Assembly: GCF_050624435.1 (NCBI RefSeq)
Contig: NC_134543.1
Location: 123,766,475-123,830,474 of the forward strand
Direction of reading: 5' to 3'
DNA: 64,000 nucleotides
DNA from: Tenrec ecaudatus
Lineage: Eukaryota; Chordata; Mammalia; Afrosoricida; Tenrecidae
The notes beneath the pieces were generated by a model. It saw nothing but the letters and a program-made list of their open reading frames with translations, had not been told where the DNA came from and did no database searches. The position numbers were made by a program, and so were the translations under genes. The number at the start of each line of letters is the position of its first letter. The stretch's first letter is position 1. Shown one piece after another: positions 23,645-35,343 of this stretch.

Positions 23645-23840
23645 TACTACAGCTCTAGTGGTGAAACCGTTAAGCACCCGGTTGCAACACAAAGGGTTGG
23701 TGGTTTGAACCCACCCAGCAGTTCTGTGGGAAACAGACCAGCCTAGGATGCCAGCCTAAAAAACTGTGTGCAGTAGTAGTTGTACTCTATCCCAGGGATA
23801 GCTTGAATCAGAAACAGACGGGACACCACCTCACAGCAAT
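23645..23840 (+). repeat. AfroSINE
   Basis: Head 'agctctagtggtgaaaccgt', intact B-box region 'ggtggtttgaaccc' and a diverged body with 'tactctatcccagggatagc'. The tail is weakly preserved. Confidence 0.75.
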
Positions 23841-24124
23841 ATACACCTTGATCTGCATGAAGTAGGTCTCCTATAAATGCAAAAGCCATTCTCCGTACTC
23901 TCCCTGGACCACAGTTTCTTTACTGGTCTTTTGAGCCTCGTCACTTTTGCGGGGGAGGAGGGGAGGATTGCTCTGTGCATAGAAGGGTGTTCAAGAGCAC
24001 CTTGGCCTCTACTCATTAGATGCCAGAAGCAACCTCTCGAAGTTGTCCAGACATTGTCAAATGTTCCGGGGGAGGAGGGATGAGGAAGAATGTCCTTCAC
24101 TTGAAATTCTCTGCTTTCCATCCA

Positions 24125-24425
24125 AAAGCCAAACTCACTGCCACTGAATCAATTCCAACTCACAGTGACCCTAAACAGGATAGAAACGCCCCTGTATGTT
24201 TCTGAGGCAGTAACTCTTTATAGGAGTAGAAAAACTCATCTTTCTCCAACACAGCAGGTTGGTGGGTTTGAACTGTTGATCTTGCCGTTATTAGCCCAAC
24301 TCACAACCCGCACCAGGTGTCCAGTTCCACATTAACAAAAATAAAAAATTTAAACTCACTGCCGTGAAGTCTATTCTGACTCACGAATACATTGTAGGTT
24401 AGGGTCAAGCTGCCCCTGTGAACGA
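24125..24425 (-). repeat. Two adjoining AfroSINEs
   Basis: 24125-24328 is a full-length-looking reverse copy (ctgccactgaatcaattcca through caccaggtgtccag). It is followed at 24346-24425 by the 3' part of a second reverse copy (ctgccgtgaagtctattctg). Confidence 0.82.
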
Positions 24426-24691
24426 ATTCAAATTTTCATTGTAAAAATATTCACAAGTAGAGCCACAGAGTTTGGTACTGGAGGACCCCCTAAATCTTAC
24501 CTAGTCTAATCCCTAACTTTATAGACAGAGAAAAGGAAAATGAGATTTGGTGGGGAAGGAATCTTTGACTATTTATACACACATACTTTAAGGGGGTGCA
24601 CAATTGTGAGGTAAGTGTAACATTGAAAACTGGGTAGTGGTTTCATGGGGATTTTATACAAGTGTTACCCTTATATGAATTTTTTTAAGTT

Positions 24692-24892
24692 CCTAGAGCC
24701 CTGTTGGTGTAATGTTGGGCAAGGAACCACAAGATCAGCAATTCGAAACCAACAGCCACTTCACAAGAGAAAGTCAGGGCTTTCTACTCCCAGAAAGAGT
24801 TGAGTCTAGGAAACCCAAAGGGGAAGTTCCACCCCGTCCTAGAGCACTCCTATAAGTCGGCATTGACTGGATGGCAGACTGAGTAAGCATTC
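24692..24892 (+). repeat. AfroSINE, near full length
   Basis: Head 'gagccctgttggtgtaatg', body 'ctactcccagaaagagttg' and tail 'ataagtcggcattgactgg' are in consensus order. Confidence 0.88.
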
Positions 24893-24929
24893 AATAACGA
24901 TTTCTATTACATTTCTATTATTTCTGGCT

Positions 24930-25075
24930 TATGAAGATGAATTTCAAATGAAGGCACTGAGGCCCAAGGAGGTAAACGGCTGGCCCAATAGTCACAGCGG
25001 AGATCTATAGGGCCGGTGGATAGCTATTTGTGGCCTGAATTCAAAGCAGTTCCATTCACTAGAACACTTTCGATT
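24930..25075 (+). repeat. MIR
   Basis: 'aaggcactgaggcccaagga' then 'ggctggcccaatagtcacag' closely follow the MIR core. This is the clearest MIR in the window. Confidence 0.75.
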
Positions 25076-25233
25076 TCCCTGCAAAGCTAACCACCCAACT
25101 CCTGCCCCACCCCCAAGTACTTTTGTCAAAAAGTATCCCCAGCAGCTCCCACGTTTAAAGCACAATTCTCACTGTCATCCAGCAACAAAACATAGTAGGG
25201 TTTCAGAAATATTCCATTCTTAAGGGGCCTCAA

Positions 25234-25760
25234 AGTTTCTCCCAGGGGCCGCTGTGTGTGAACCACTGGTCTTGCAGGTTACAGCCCCAGGGCTCCGTGT
25301 GGTCTAAGTCGTGCACATAATTGAGCTTTTTCCTGCATATAATCCGTGCATATCATTAAGCTTTTTGAAGCATGTGTGCATATACAACGCCCTGTCTGTT
25401 TTTATAGACGGAGCCTCAAAAGGATGAAAATGCTTGAGTAACACTCCTGGGTACACACAACCTCCTTAATGACGACACAGGTTGTAAATGGACTTTCTCT
25501 CCACCACTCCAAAACGAAACGGAAGCTGTCTTGTTTTGGAGGGGGAAGTTCCATTCTTGCAGGTCTTCTTCAGAATCCCCAATACTGAAGGGAACCCAAA
25601 TAAAATCAACCTTACTGCCACCGAGTCCATTCAGACAGGGGCCTTTCCAGACAAGGGACAACTGCTCCGTTGGCTTTCCCGGGGCTGTCAGCTCCTGGGA
25701 TTGACCAGCTCACCTTGCAGGCTGCGCCGGGCGCTTAACCACTGCGCCACCAGGGCTGCC
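25234..25760 (-). repeat. AfroSINE fragment and AfroSINE copy
   Basis: 25234-25305 holds a head-only scrap in reverse (ggccgctgtgtgtgaaccactgg through ccagggctcc). 25602-25760 holds a reverse copy from 'ctgccaccgagtccattcag' to 'ccactgcgccaccagggc'. Between them lie about 300 bp with nothing recognised. Confidence 0.7.
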
Positions 25761-26308
25761 CACCTCACAGCTGCTGGCACACCTTTGAGATCGCCTCACT
25801 TCTCCCTCCTAAGCCGAGAGCCGCTCGTGCTCGCAGTAAAATGCTGGATGGCCCCAAACCTCCAGTTCCTGTCCCTCCCTAGAGGCCACTCTCTGGGAGT
25901 GCGACCCCGAAGAGCAGACAGCTCGTCGCGCGCCGCGGGGATTAGGTCTGCACGAACGGACGAGAACTGAGTGTACACATCCGTCTGTTAGTGTATTTGC
26001 CGCGGTGAGCCCAAGGGGTCGCGACCCAGGCAGGAGAGGACCCAGAAATGGTAGAGCGAGGCGGGCAGGTGCTTGGCCTGGGGGACTAGAGAAGCGCTGC
26101 CGCCTGCCCCCCCTCGCCCCCTGGGTGGGGATCCCGGGTTCGGGGTGGCTCGGCCGCCTCCGGGCGCCCCCACACCTGCCGCACCGGGAGGCGCTCCGGG
26201 GACCCCCCCGGAGGCGGAGTCTCGGGAGGCGCAGGGCCCGGGAAGGAGCCCGGGCGGGGAGGAGCCCGCGGCGGCCGGCCCTCCGCGGCGGCCGCGCCCC
26301 TCGCTTAC

Positions 26309-26408
26309 CGCCCCAAATGCCCAGCTTCAGCTGGGACTTGTTCAGGTTCTCCACATAGTCCCCCAGGAAGCGGTTCAGCAGGTCGGCGACCACCGACTCC
26401 AGCACCAT
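26309..26408 (-). CDS. VPS13C: VPS13C coding exon 1 (start codon)
   Basis: From the ATG at 26408 the reverse strand reads [20 protein letters not shown] then [13 protein letters not shown], the N-terminus of VPS13C (residues 1-33 plus one base of Gly34). The start lies in a strong context (A at -3, G at +4; GACCATGG). The donor is GGGGCG|GTAAGC. The amphipathic N-terminal helix and chorein domain bind the ER side of contact sites, and full-length VPS13C is a rod of more than 3,700 residues that carries lipids in bulk toward lysosomes or lipid droplets. The four exons in this window give 94 uninterrupted residues. C2CD4A lies head-to-head 9.6 kb away. Confidence 0.98.
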
Positions 26409-26830
26409 GGTCGGGGCTGAGGCAGCCCCTGAGGGAGGAGCCGGAACAGCCGCACGCAGGCGAGGGCGGCGACCGCGCCGGAATGACAGCCCCTCCGGCG
26501 CCGCGCCGCCACGCCCCGCCCCGCGCCACGCCACGCCACGCCCCGCGCCGCCACGCCACGCCCCGCGCCCCGCGCCCCGCCCCGCGCTGCGCGTGACCCC
26601 GGATGTGCGCACGCGCGTCGCCGCCGCCGCCGTCGCCCCTTCGGCCTGCCAGCCTGCTGCGCTTTCGTGGCCGCTCCCGCCGCGGTGCGAAGGGGCAGAA
26701 GGGACGTGGGAAGGATGGGGCCTCGGGACCCGGCCTCAGGCAGCCCCGCGGGGTAGCTGCTCGGCGCGCCCCACGTCTCGCGCACGCGCAGCGCACCTTT
26801 TGAGCTGCCACCCCGTTCACCTGTGGGTCG
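26409..26830 (-). promoter_or_regulatory. VPS13C: VPS13C CpG-island promoter
   Basis: Very GC- and CpG-rich sequence immediately upstream of the VPS13C start, without a TATA box, as expected of a broadly expressed gene. The island also extends downstream of the ATG to about 25.9 kb. Two NRF1-like palindromes are visible: TGCGCACGCGC at 26606-26616 and GCGCACGCGCA at 26780-26790. The start site itself cannot be placed from sequence alone. Open frames of 115-267 codons on both strands are products of GC richness; only the 33 codons above are real coding sequence. Confidence 0.85.
26504..26588. repeat. CCACGCC/CCCCGCCC array in the VPS13C promoter
   Basis: About 85 bp made almost entirely of the short words CCACG and CCCCGCG in irregular tandem order, 96-180 bp upstream of the VPS13C start. 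On the gene strand it reads GGCGTGGCGTGG-like, i.e. overlapping KLF/SP-type sites. Confidence 0.8.
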
Positions 26831-28569
26831 GGTCCCACTACACAACACCTCTGCCTGGAGCAAGGTTCCCGCTACTTTCTTTGCTCCTTGAGAACTTCAG
26901 AAGGAGAGGAGAGGGCAACAGGGTCTGGTCCTGAGACTGGGAATTGAGTTTGGGGAAGCGCATTACTTTTCTCACTTCTATGCTCAATGTACTCATAATT
27001 GCAAGCTACCCAGCTTCTTGGTCACCTGCTTCACCACGGAAATAACAAAAGCATAGTTGGTTTTTTTTTTATTTTTAAGTGGGAGTTATTTCGTTACTTA
27101 TCTATAACGTGTTATCTGCTAGCAGTCATTTGTCTCTGGCAAGGCAGGGATTTGAGGCTGCAAGGACTTTATGCCCTAGAGAAACAAAACTACCCGTTGA
27201 CATGTCAGTGATCTCTAGGGACCAGGTTGGAGGTTTTTCTGCGAGGAGGGGTCCCCCTAAAATATGTCTCAAACACCTGTTGAGATATAATAAGCAGAAA
27301 TAAACCTAAGAAGTGCTATTATTTGTAGTCACACACAAAAAAACAAATTCACTGCCATCTGGTCTATTCACCATTATTTATTAAATCTTTAGCTAGGAGA
27401 CAATGTCTGAAGAATATGCATGTGTTGCTCTGTTAGTAAACTATTAGGCTCGTACAGAATCAGAGACAGATATATAATTTCTTAAATTCAAAGCTTATGG
27501 CCTGGAAGAGAGGAATCACAATCTTTGCAGGTGGGATCATGGGTGACTGACTAGAGAAACAGGACCAATACTGTTAGTGTCCACCTTTATCTCCGCTCCT
27601 ACGGAAAACGAAACCATAATCAGTTATCTTCCCTAGTTCAGACACTAACTGCCTAGGAAGCACTTTGAACTTCTATTATCCATAGTCAAGTAAAAGGCAA
27701 GCCTGCCTATTGTGCATTTCCCATGTTGCCTAAATTTTCTCTTATACCTCACCTGGGCCACAATTGTCTGCTAACTGGCCTCTTGGCCCCCAGTGTGCCC
27801 CTTCACCAATCCATTGCTCAAGGCCCCAGAGTTAGTTTCCCAAAGCAAAGAGCTCAAGTGAGTCCCTCCAGTGTCCAGAGCATCCCATTCCATCTGCCTC
27901 CAAATTATCTCTGCTCGTGCCTGATAACCACCACTCTCTTGTTACTCCCACTCTGCAGTCTGTGTTCTGGTTGAGATAGGGCTTGCACCAAGTTAAAAAA
28001 AAAAAGAAAAAAAAAAAAAGCAAGACGGCACAGATAACAGTACCAGAAAGATGCCACAAGCAATATGGAATTGCCACATCTCGTGGAGGAGGTGGGTTAT
28101 ACTAATGGCTATGTAGTGAGAATTCCTTGTACTTCCATGGTTATGTATGCTTGTAATACAATACCGTTATGTGCTTTCATACGTGCTGTTCCATTTTGTT
28201 ATTGATGTTGCGTATATACCCCGTGAGCTGTAATATCATTCACTTGATTCACAACATGCTCGTGTCTTCATGAGAGATGACATTGATATGTAATGAAGGT
28301 AATAGTATTGTCCTACAGGGAAGTCACACTCAGGGATGTTAAGTCATATCCCCAAATCTCAAAGCAGGGATGGGTTTCCCCTGCACCCCTGAGCATTGCC
28401 ACAAAGATAGTTGTAATTCTGAGACCTTTAAAAGGGAAGGTTAAAAATCCCACAAGGTGGGAGAAATTTAACTTAAAATGGTTAGTATAAATAATACTAT
28501 TACCATGTAGCATATTTAAAAGTCTTTACCTTTGGAGCCTTATTATTAATGGATGTTATATCTTAGAAC
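26831..28569. other. Intergenic, VPS13C to C2CD4A, nothing clear
   Basis: Unique-looking sequence after the CpG island. It contains a small AfroSINE tail scrap near 27340-27372 and an A-run at 27995-28018. No coding or RNA gene recognised. Confidence 0.5.
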
Positions 28570-29249
28570 AGTTTCATATTTGCTGAAAACTCACATAGAA
28601 ATTAGAGCTCCCATATACTGTCTCTCCCAGTGCACACAACTTCTATTATTAATATATTTCAATAATAGTATGGTGAAATTATCATTGATGAACCACTTCT
28701 GATAATCTTATTATTAATGTAACTTCACGGTTTATACTTCAATCTTTGTATTATACAGTCCCATAAGTTTTGACACATACAGATGTAGCCACCATTTGAG
28801 TACATAAAAAATAGCTTTGCCAACTAAAAATACCATGTTCTCCCTTTCCATTGCTCTACCCCTCCCCCTAAACTCGTGGCTGTTATAAATTTGTCTTTTC
28901 CAAACCATCATATAGGTAGATTTATATTTGTATATAGCTTTTTAAAAACTTCTTCTTAGCAGTATACATTTAAGGGGCCTCAAGTCTTTTAATGGCTTAA
29001 TAAGGCATTTTGTTTTTATTACTGAATAATATTCCACTGAATAGATGTGACATATATCCATTCACCTACTGAAAGACATCTTGGTTAGGTCATATTTTTT
29101 GGCAAGTAATAAAGTTATGCAGCCCTGCTAGCATAGTAGATAGCTATACAACTATTGTAAATATCTAGGCAGGTTTTGGAGTAGACATCAGTTTTCCACT
29201 CATATAGGGAAATACCTGGGCACATGATTGCTAGGTCATATGCAAAGTC

Positions 29250-29450
29250 TGGTGGTGTAGTGATTATGAGCTGGACTTCCATCTGTAAGGTTCACAGTTC
29301 AAAATTGCCAGCCGATCCTTGGTAGAAAGATGGGGCTTCCTACTATAAACAGGCACAATCTTGGAAACTCACACTGATAGTTCTACCCTGTCCTATCGGG
29401 TACCTGTGAGTCATCAACTTGGTGGCAGTGGGTGAGCAAGGTATGTATAA
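29250..29450 (+). repeat. AfroSINE in old L1
   Basis: Head 'gtctggtggtgtagtgatta', body 'ggaaactcacactgatagttc' and tail 'gtgagtcatcaacttggtgg' are present. L1 sequence resumes on both sides. Confidence 0.85.
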
Positions 29451-29708
29451 CTTGGTAATAAACTGCCAAACTGCTTTTCAAAGTGGCTATATTGGGATTT
29501 TTTTTTTTGCATTCCATCAGCAATAAGTGAGAACTTCTGTTGCTCTACAACATCACCAGCATATGGCACTGTGAGTATTTTGGATTTTAGCCATTCTAAT
29601 ATAGGAATAGCTACATTGGTGTTCAGTAATATAATTGTCCCTTGCCATGCTGGGGACCCAGATTCATTTCCCAGACAATGCACTGTGACGTTAGGTGCAT
29701 TGGTATGG

Positions 29709-30215
29709 GTAGACTAGAGAAACAAATTCATAGACATTCTTTTTTTTTCATAGACATTCTAATGTATCTAAGAAAGAGCTTTATAGACAAGAGCAATTGA
29801 ATATTGAGAAAATATCGCAGCCCAGTCCAGATCAAGTCCATAAGTCCAGTAATAGCCCATATGTCCAAAACCAAACTATAAATTCCTCTTCAGACGCACA
29901 AGACACGTGCAATGCTGCTGAATGCAGGACAATCACAGGCCAGTGGGTAGAAAGTCTTGTGGATCCAGTGGCTGGATCTTGTGGATCCAGCATCTCAGTG
30001 CCGGCAGGATCTCCATGTGGCTTCTCCAGCTCCAAGGCTCTGGCTGCCATCCCATACTAGTGTCTCGCAGGGACTGAGCATGTGTTTCCAGCAAGTTATT
30101 TATCTCCTTAGCAGCTCCACATGAGGTCTTCAAACTGCGACCTGATTGACAGGCTAAACTCCACCCCTTCACTCCTAAGATTCTCAAATTGACAACAGAT
30201 TATGTAACTACCACA
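29709..30215 (-). repeat. Solo-LTR-like fossil, subfamily A
   Basis: On the reverse strand it starts TGTGGTAGTTACATAATC at 30215 and runs to 'gtttctctagtctaccca' at the left. It is about 500 bp long, begins with TG, has no inverted repeats or coding content, and carries a TATA-like region near its 3' end. It resembles the solo LTR of a MaLR-like family; assignment to a named family was not possible. Inserted in an old L1. Broken. Confidence 0.7.
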
Positions 30216-30944
30216 CACACAGCTATCAACCATTTTACAGTGAAAGTGTTCATGTTGCTGCAGTGTTAAACAGAATGGAACGTGCATATTGAGACAGACT
30301 AAGAAGAAAGATTTCTCAATCACTTTCCAAAAATTAGCCAATGAAAACTTTGTGGGTCACAACAATCCCACCCTTAATCAGTCATGGGAGTAGCTAAGCC
30401 AGTGTGCTATTCCATGGCACATGGGAGCATCATGAGTCGGTAGGCAATAATATCTCATTGTTCTAATTTGCAATTTCCTAATGAGATATTCAAAGATGAG
30501 TTGACTTTATTTGTGTGGGTCTGTTTCTGGGATATATTCTATCCCACTGATATATTTATCTATTCCTTTGCCTATGTCACACTGTCTTGATCATTATACC
30601 TTTATCTTAAGTCTTAGAATCAAGTAGTGCCTTGTTCTTCAATGTGGTGCTGACTATTACAGGCCTTTGGCCTTTCCATATAAACATTAGAATCAGTTTG
30701 TTGTTACCCACAAAATAACTTGCTGGCCTTTTGTTTCGCGTTGCATTGATTCCGTAGACCAAGTTGGGAAGGACTGGCACCTTGATATTGAGTCTTCTTA
30801 ACCATGAGCCGTGAACTAGAGTCTATCCATTTATGTCATCTTTGATTTCGCTCATCAAGATTCTTTAGTTTTCCCCTTACAGCCTTGTACAAGTTCTATT
30901 AGATTCATGCCTTTCTCTTGGGGGGTAGGGGGGGTAGCTAAATG

Positions 30945-31475
30945 TGAATGAAGAGTCCTAGTGGCACAATGATTAAGCACTTGGTGACTAACTGCAAATT
31001 TACACCCAATCACAGGAGGAGAAAGAGCTGGCAGATTACAGCCAGTAAGACCCTATGGGCAGTTCTACTCTGTCGCATAGAGTCTCTGAGTGGAAATCAA
31101 TTCAGTGGTTCCCATTTATAACAATGTAAATGGTGCTGTGCTTTTTATTTCCAATTCCAGTTGTTTATTACTGGTATGAGGAAAGCAATTGACTTTTGTT
31201 TATTAACATTGTATCCTACAACCTTGCTATAGTTGTTTATTAATCCCAAGAGGGTTTTTTGTTTTGTTTTTTGTGTGTGTGAGATCTTTGAGATTTTCTA
31301 CCTAGAGAATCATGGCACTTTCAAACAAAGGCAGTTTTATGTGTTTCCCAATCTGCGGAGAGAAAGATGAAGCCTTCTACTCCCATAAAGAATTACAGTC
31401 TCAGAAACTCATGGGCAGTTCCACCCTGTCCTGTAGGGATACTGTGAGCCAGCACTGACTCGATGGCAGTGTGTT
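30945..31475 (+). repeat. Two AfroSINEs in old L1
   Basis: 30945-31115 is a full copy (agagtcctagtggcacaatg to aaatcaattcagtgg). 31350-31475 is a 5'-truncated copy (gaagccttctactcccataa to gcactgactcgatggcagtg). L1-like sequence lies between them. Confidence 0.8.
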
Positions 31476-31650
31476 TGAGTTTTGTTTTGGTCCCAGTCTG
31501 TACACCTTTTATTTCCTGTCTTGTCTGACTGCACTATCCAGGATCATGCTCAGTATGTGTGTTAAGAGAAGTCATCTGTGTCTTAGTCCCAATCTCAGGA
31601 GATAAGCATGTCCAAAGCTTCTCTATTTTAAGATTTTGCATTTTCAGAAT

Positions 31651-33825
31651 GTTTTGAGAGACTGGTTGTTTTGAACATAGAGTAATGCTCTGACATCGTT
31701 CACACTTTTTGAAGTGCTTAGAAATGCACAGCCCCAATTTCAAACAAACTGTTAGAAAACAGCACTCAAGTACCACCCTGTATTATGCTATGATCTTTTC
31801 ATTTGGTCTTCCACAAAGTTTTCGGAGCCTCCTTGTACAAGAAGGGTGTGGATACAAAGATTAGCGGAGAGGATGTATTTCTAGCAGCTCTGGTTCTGGC
31901 ACACATCCTAACTTGAGACTAAAGACAGAGTGACAAAAACTATTACAAAACTAAACTACAATGAGGGATTGAGTAATAAAAACAGATGGGTGACAGGTCA
32001 TCTTTCTGTTCAAAACAGAAGTCAACATTAGGGATACTTTTTAAACATTAAAATCGCTTGCTTAAAAAAATTTCTAACACGTCTTAGCCCACTCCCACAC
32101 TCAATCCCCTAACACTGCAAAAAAAAAAAATCCCAAAGTAAGAAAGGGTGCGCAAACTAATGTACCATGACAGTATGAAAATAGAAAGATTAATTGGGGG
32201 TGGGAGAGTGTGAGAGTAGATTACAGGATGTCACAGCAAGAGGGAAACAGAAAGATCGCATGGTTAGTCCAACCTCCTCATGTGACAAGGGGAGACACGA
32301 GACACCGGGTCCCAGAGAGAACTGAAACACTTCTCTACAGTTTCCCAATGAGTTGGTGACTGCCAGAACGAATTCCCTGGTTAGTGCCCCACCCCCACCC
32401 CTCAATACCCGGCACACTATTAGTGTTGAAGGGGATGGCTAAGGCAGAGCACCTGCATTGTCATGGTTACATACTGTCTTCTGGCTTTCCTTCAAACCCA
32501 GCCCCATTTCTAGAGAGCGAAAGAGCTTTTCCAGTGTTGAATCGCCTTCTTCTGAGAGCACCTCTGTTCTGGCTGGTGTGGAATCTGTTTATGCTTGCTC
32601 CCCAGAACTGTTTTCTACCTCCATCACTGAATGTTCCCAGCCCTGAGCTCCAAACTGCCACGGACTTCCTCTGAGTAGAGAAGTATGTGCCAGGCTCGTG
32701 CTCTGACCCGATTACACCATCCTCACATGGGTGACACATGCTTTTGAGGAAAGTAAAACACAAGGCTTAATGTGGTCACAGGTGACCACCCAGGCCCCCA
32801 AAGAGAGCCCATCCCTGGTGTTTTCCAAAACTCTTGTACAGGAAATGCTCTGCGATGGTGTTGACGAAGGTGGCTGGTTGATGAAAACAAAGCCAAGCTG
32901 CTTTGTGTGACCTGGCAGAGAAGCATTTTTAAAGGAATCCATCTTTAAAGCTATTCCCTGGTCAAGTACATCTATGTCACAACAGAAACAACTACTAGTT
33001 AGTCCACATTTCTCATGCCCCAGGTATTTTCACGCATGTGTTTTTCACACAACATTGCTATATGGAAGGTATTTTTAATGACCCGCATTTTACAACCTGG
33101 GCTCTCAGAACAATTCATTAACAAACTGGATAACAATTTGAACCCAAGATAGATACACTCCATAGTCTCTATTTCTTCACCTCTACATCATTCCTCTTGC
33201 CTTGGTGTTTGGGGTTCCTTCTTGCCCCACGTCAAAGGTAGACAAACCCACCCAACCTTCAGCCCGTCTACTTCCATCTGGCCTCTGGCCACTATTTTAA
33301 CCTAGGGCTCTCTGGGCTCTGTCTCCTGAGAAGAGCTGAGTCAAAGCAAATACACATGACCTTGCTAATCACTTAGTAATCATTCTCCTATGAGGTCTAG
33401 GCCTGACCCAGAAATGTCATCCACATTGGAGGAGCGATAAAGACCAAGGAGTAAGCTAGTCAAGCATCTCTTTGGACCCACCATTCTAAATGTATAATGC
33501 GCTCAGGAAAGTCTCTATCTTCTACTTCAGCCAGATGGAGTTCAAATACTCCATTATCATTTCCCCCACTTCTGACTGAGGTACATAATGGATAAAATCT
33601 TAGAAAGTCTGGATTGATCTGCTACTCAGAAAGCATTCAGTAAATATTGTTTGAATTAATGAATAAACTATTAAGCTCGTGCTTTCTTCTCGATGTGCCT
33701 TCTAGCTTGATTAATAATAATTATCACGGCTACTATATATTTAGCACTTCATACCTTTGAATTCTGGCTGGTCCTGGCAAAGATATTAAATTATTAAGTA
33801 TCAGAAATCCGTCTTGGAAGAATGA
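31651..33825. other. Intergenic, with two MIR-like remnants
   Basis: Around 32230-32370 (ggttagtccaacctcctcat...ggtcccagagagaactg) and 33000-33190 (ccgcattttacaacctgggc...aacccaagatagatac) the sequence resembles MIR in sense orientation. The rest, including open frames of 60-98 codons at 32384-32942, shows no recognisable domain. Confidence 0.45.
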
Positions 33826-34075
33826 TCTTTAGAAGTGAGGATAGCAACATTCCATTTCACTTACTTTGAACATGTTATCAGGAGGGATAAGCCTCCGGAG
33901 AAGAACATCATGCCTAGTAAAATCCAGAATCAGCGGGAAAGAAGACCCTCAGTGAAAGGGATTGACACAGTATCTGCAGCGATGGGTTCAAATATAACAA
34001 CAGTGGTCAGGACGGCCCAGGACCATGCCATATTTCACTCTTTGGGATATAAAGTCATTACCAAGTTGAAACCAA
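33826..34075 (+). mobile_element. RTE LINE 3' end
   Basis: The plus strand reads HFTYFEHVIRRDKPPEKNIM and then, after a short gap, DTVSAAMGSNITTVVRTAQD, the C-terminus of the mammalian RTE ORF2. The short open frame here (33835-34140) is therefore a LINE remnant and no host gene. 5'-truncated. Confidence 0.82.
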
Positions 34076-35340
34076 ACAGGAAGGTGCCTAATGATGTTCT
34101 AGGCACAGTGCTAAGTGTTTTTAATTATTGTTTTCATTGAACCTCCCCCAAGCTCAGGTATACCATCACTACGTATCATTTCACCCATTTTTCATCACCG
34201 TATGACCTTGGATAAATTACTTGAGCTCTGAAACTCAGTTTTCCCCATGTAAAATGAGGGTGATCCGACACTGCAGTTTCTGTGGTAATACTAGGTACTA
34301 TGTGAAAACCTTATGGTGCAGTATCAGTGTGTGTGTATCCCAAACTCAAAATGTACATGCCCCCTGCAGACATCACCTGCCCATGAATTCAGTTTAATTT
34401 ATTGAACACCATTTGGAGAAACAGTTAATTTTCAAGGCAATTGCTTCGACAGAACACAAGAAAGCTCAGCACCCTTTCAGCCTGAGCTCTTGTAAAGAAG
34501 CACAGATCCGCTTTGAAGAGGAAAGTGCACACAGGGTAGGAAGACCAGGTTTGTTCAGGCTCCCTCACAACCATAATTCCAGGAGCCCAGATGTAAACTC
34601 ACAGTAGCTTATTTTCCAAATCCTAATTCAGGACACGTCGCTTAAGAACTGTGTTGTGATTGTTTTTCTCCCATTGAGGTATTACACCGATATAAAGTGT
34701 CCTAGCCTTCTTATTAATTAATTGTTGTAAAATACAACACCTTTGCCAACGCAGCATTTTTCAGGGGCACAATTTAGTGATGTTAATTACATTGATGACG
34801 TTATGCAACCATAACCCATAATCATTGCCCGGTTTCCCACCAGCTTCCTGAACAAAGGCTCTCCTAAAGTCCCTGTAAATGTCAGATGATGTGTGTACAT
34901 GTGAATGCACCCCGTAACCCCACCCAGATCCAGATATGAAACATGTTCAGCCTCTGAGGTTCCCCCCCACCATCCGTAGCAGTTTACAACCAAGAAAGAC
35001 ACAACAGCTCAAATCAGAACTGAAAGCAGGAGAATGAACAGGAAACTTCAAACACTGGTCAATGAAAAGGCTGGAATTGGTGGAAGCTGTTAAGAGAGAC
35101 AAACCTGAATTTTGTCTTCACCAGTTTAATGGTAGGCAGAGTGCGCCTGCGCTTTCACTGTACGCCCCTCGAGCTGCACAATGACTCCGCAGTGTAATTA
35201 AAATTTAACCCACTCTGGACCATGAGGAAACAATTATTGAGAGTTGTCAAAGACCCCTAGCTCAAGCAAGAAAGAGAAAAACACCAGCTCCTATGGAGTT
35301 GTTCAGCAGCTGCAGCCACGTGGCAGAGGCAGAGGGGAGG
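34076..35340. other. Intergenic upstream of C2CD4A
   Basis: Contains a MIR-like reverse remnant near 34190-34290 (aaactcagttttccccatgt). An L1-like antisense scrap near 34690-34860 follows (aacgcagcatttttcaggggc, cattgatgacgttatgcaac). The last 300 bp before the C2CD4A promoter have no recognised repeat. Confidence 0.45.
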
Positions 35341-35343
35341 GTG

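Larger units (their letters stand above)
28570..31650 (-). mobile_element. Old L1, antisense, with four later insertions
   Basis: The reverse strand corresponds to the 3' part of L1 (ORF2 end and 3' UTR). Recognisable blocks include 'gggcacatgattgctaggtc', 'ccaaactgcttttcaaagtgg', 'gccttgttcttcaatgtggtg' and 'ccatgagccgtgaactagag'. It is interrupted by AfroSINEs at 29250-29450, 30945-31115 and 31350-31475 and by an LTR-like fossil at 29709-30215, with L1 resuming after each. Heavily mutated. Confidence 0.7.

Noticed and set aside
25809-26612. 267-codon minus-strand open frame spanning the VPS13C start
   Set aside because: Only the VPS13C exon 1 codons (26309-26408) in it are coding; the rest reads through the CpG island and past the exon 1 donor.
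33835-34140. 101-codon frame that looks protein-like
   Set aside because: It is the C-terminus of an RTE LINE, as shown by HVIRRD and MGSNITTVVR.
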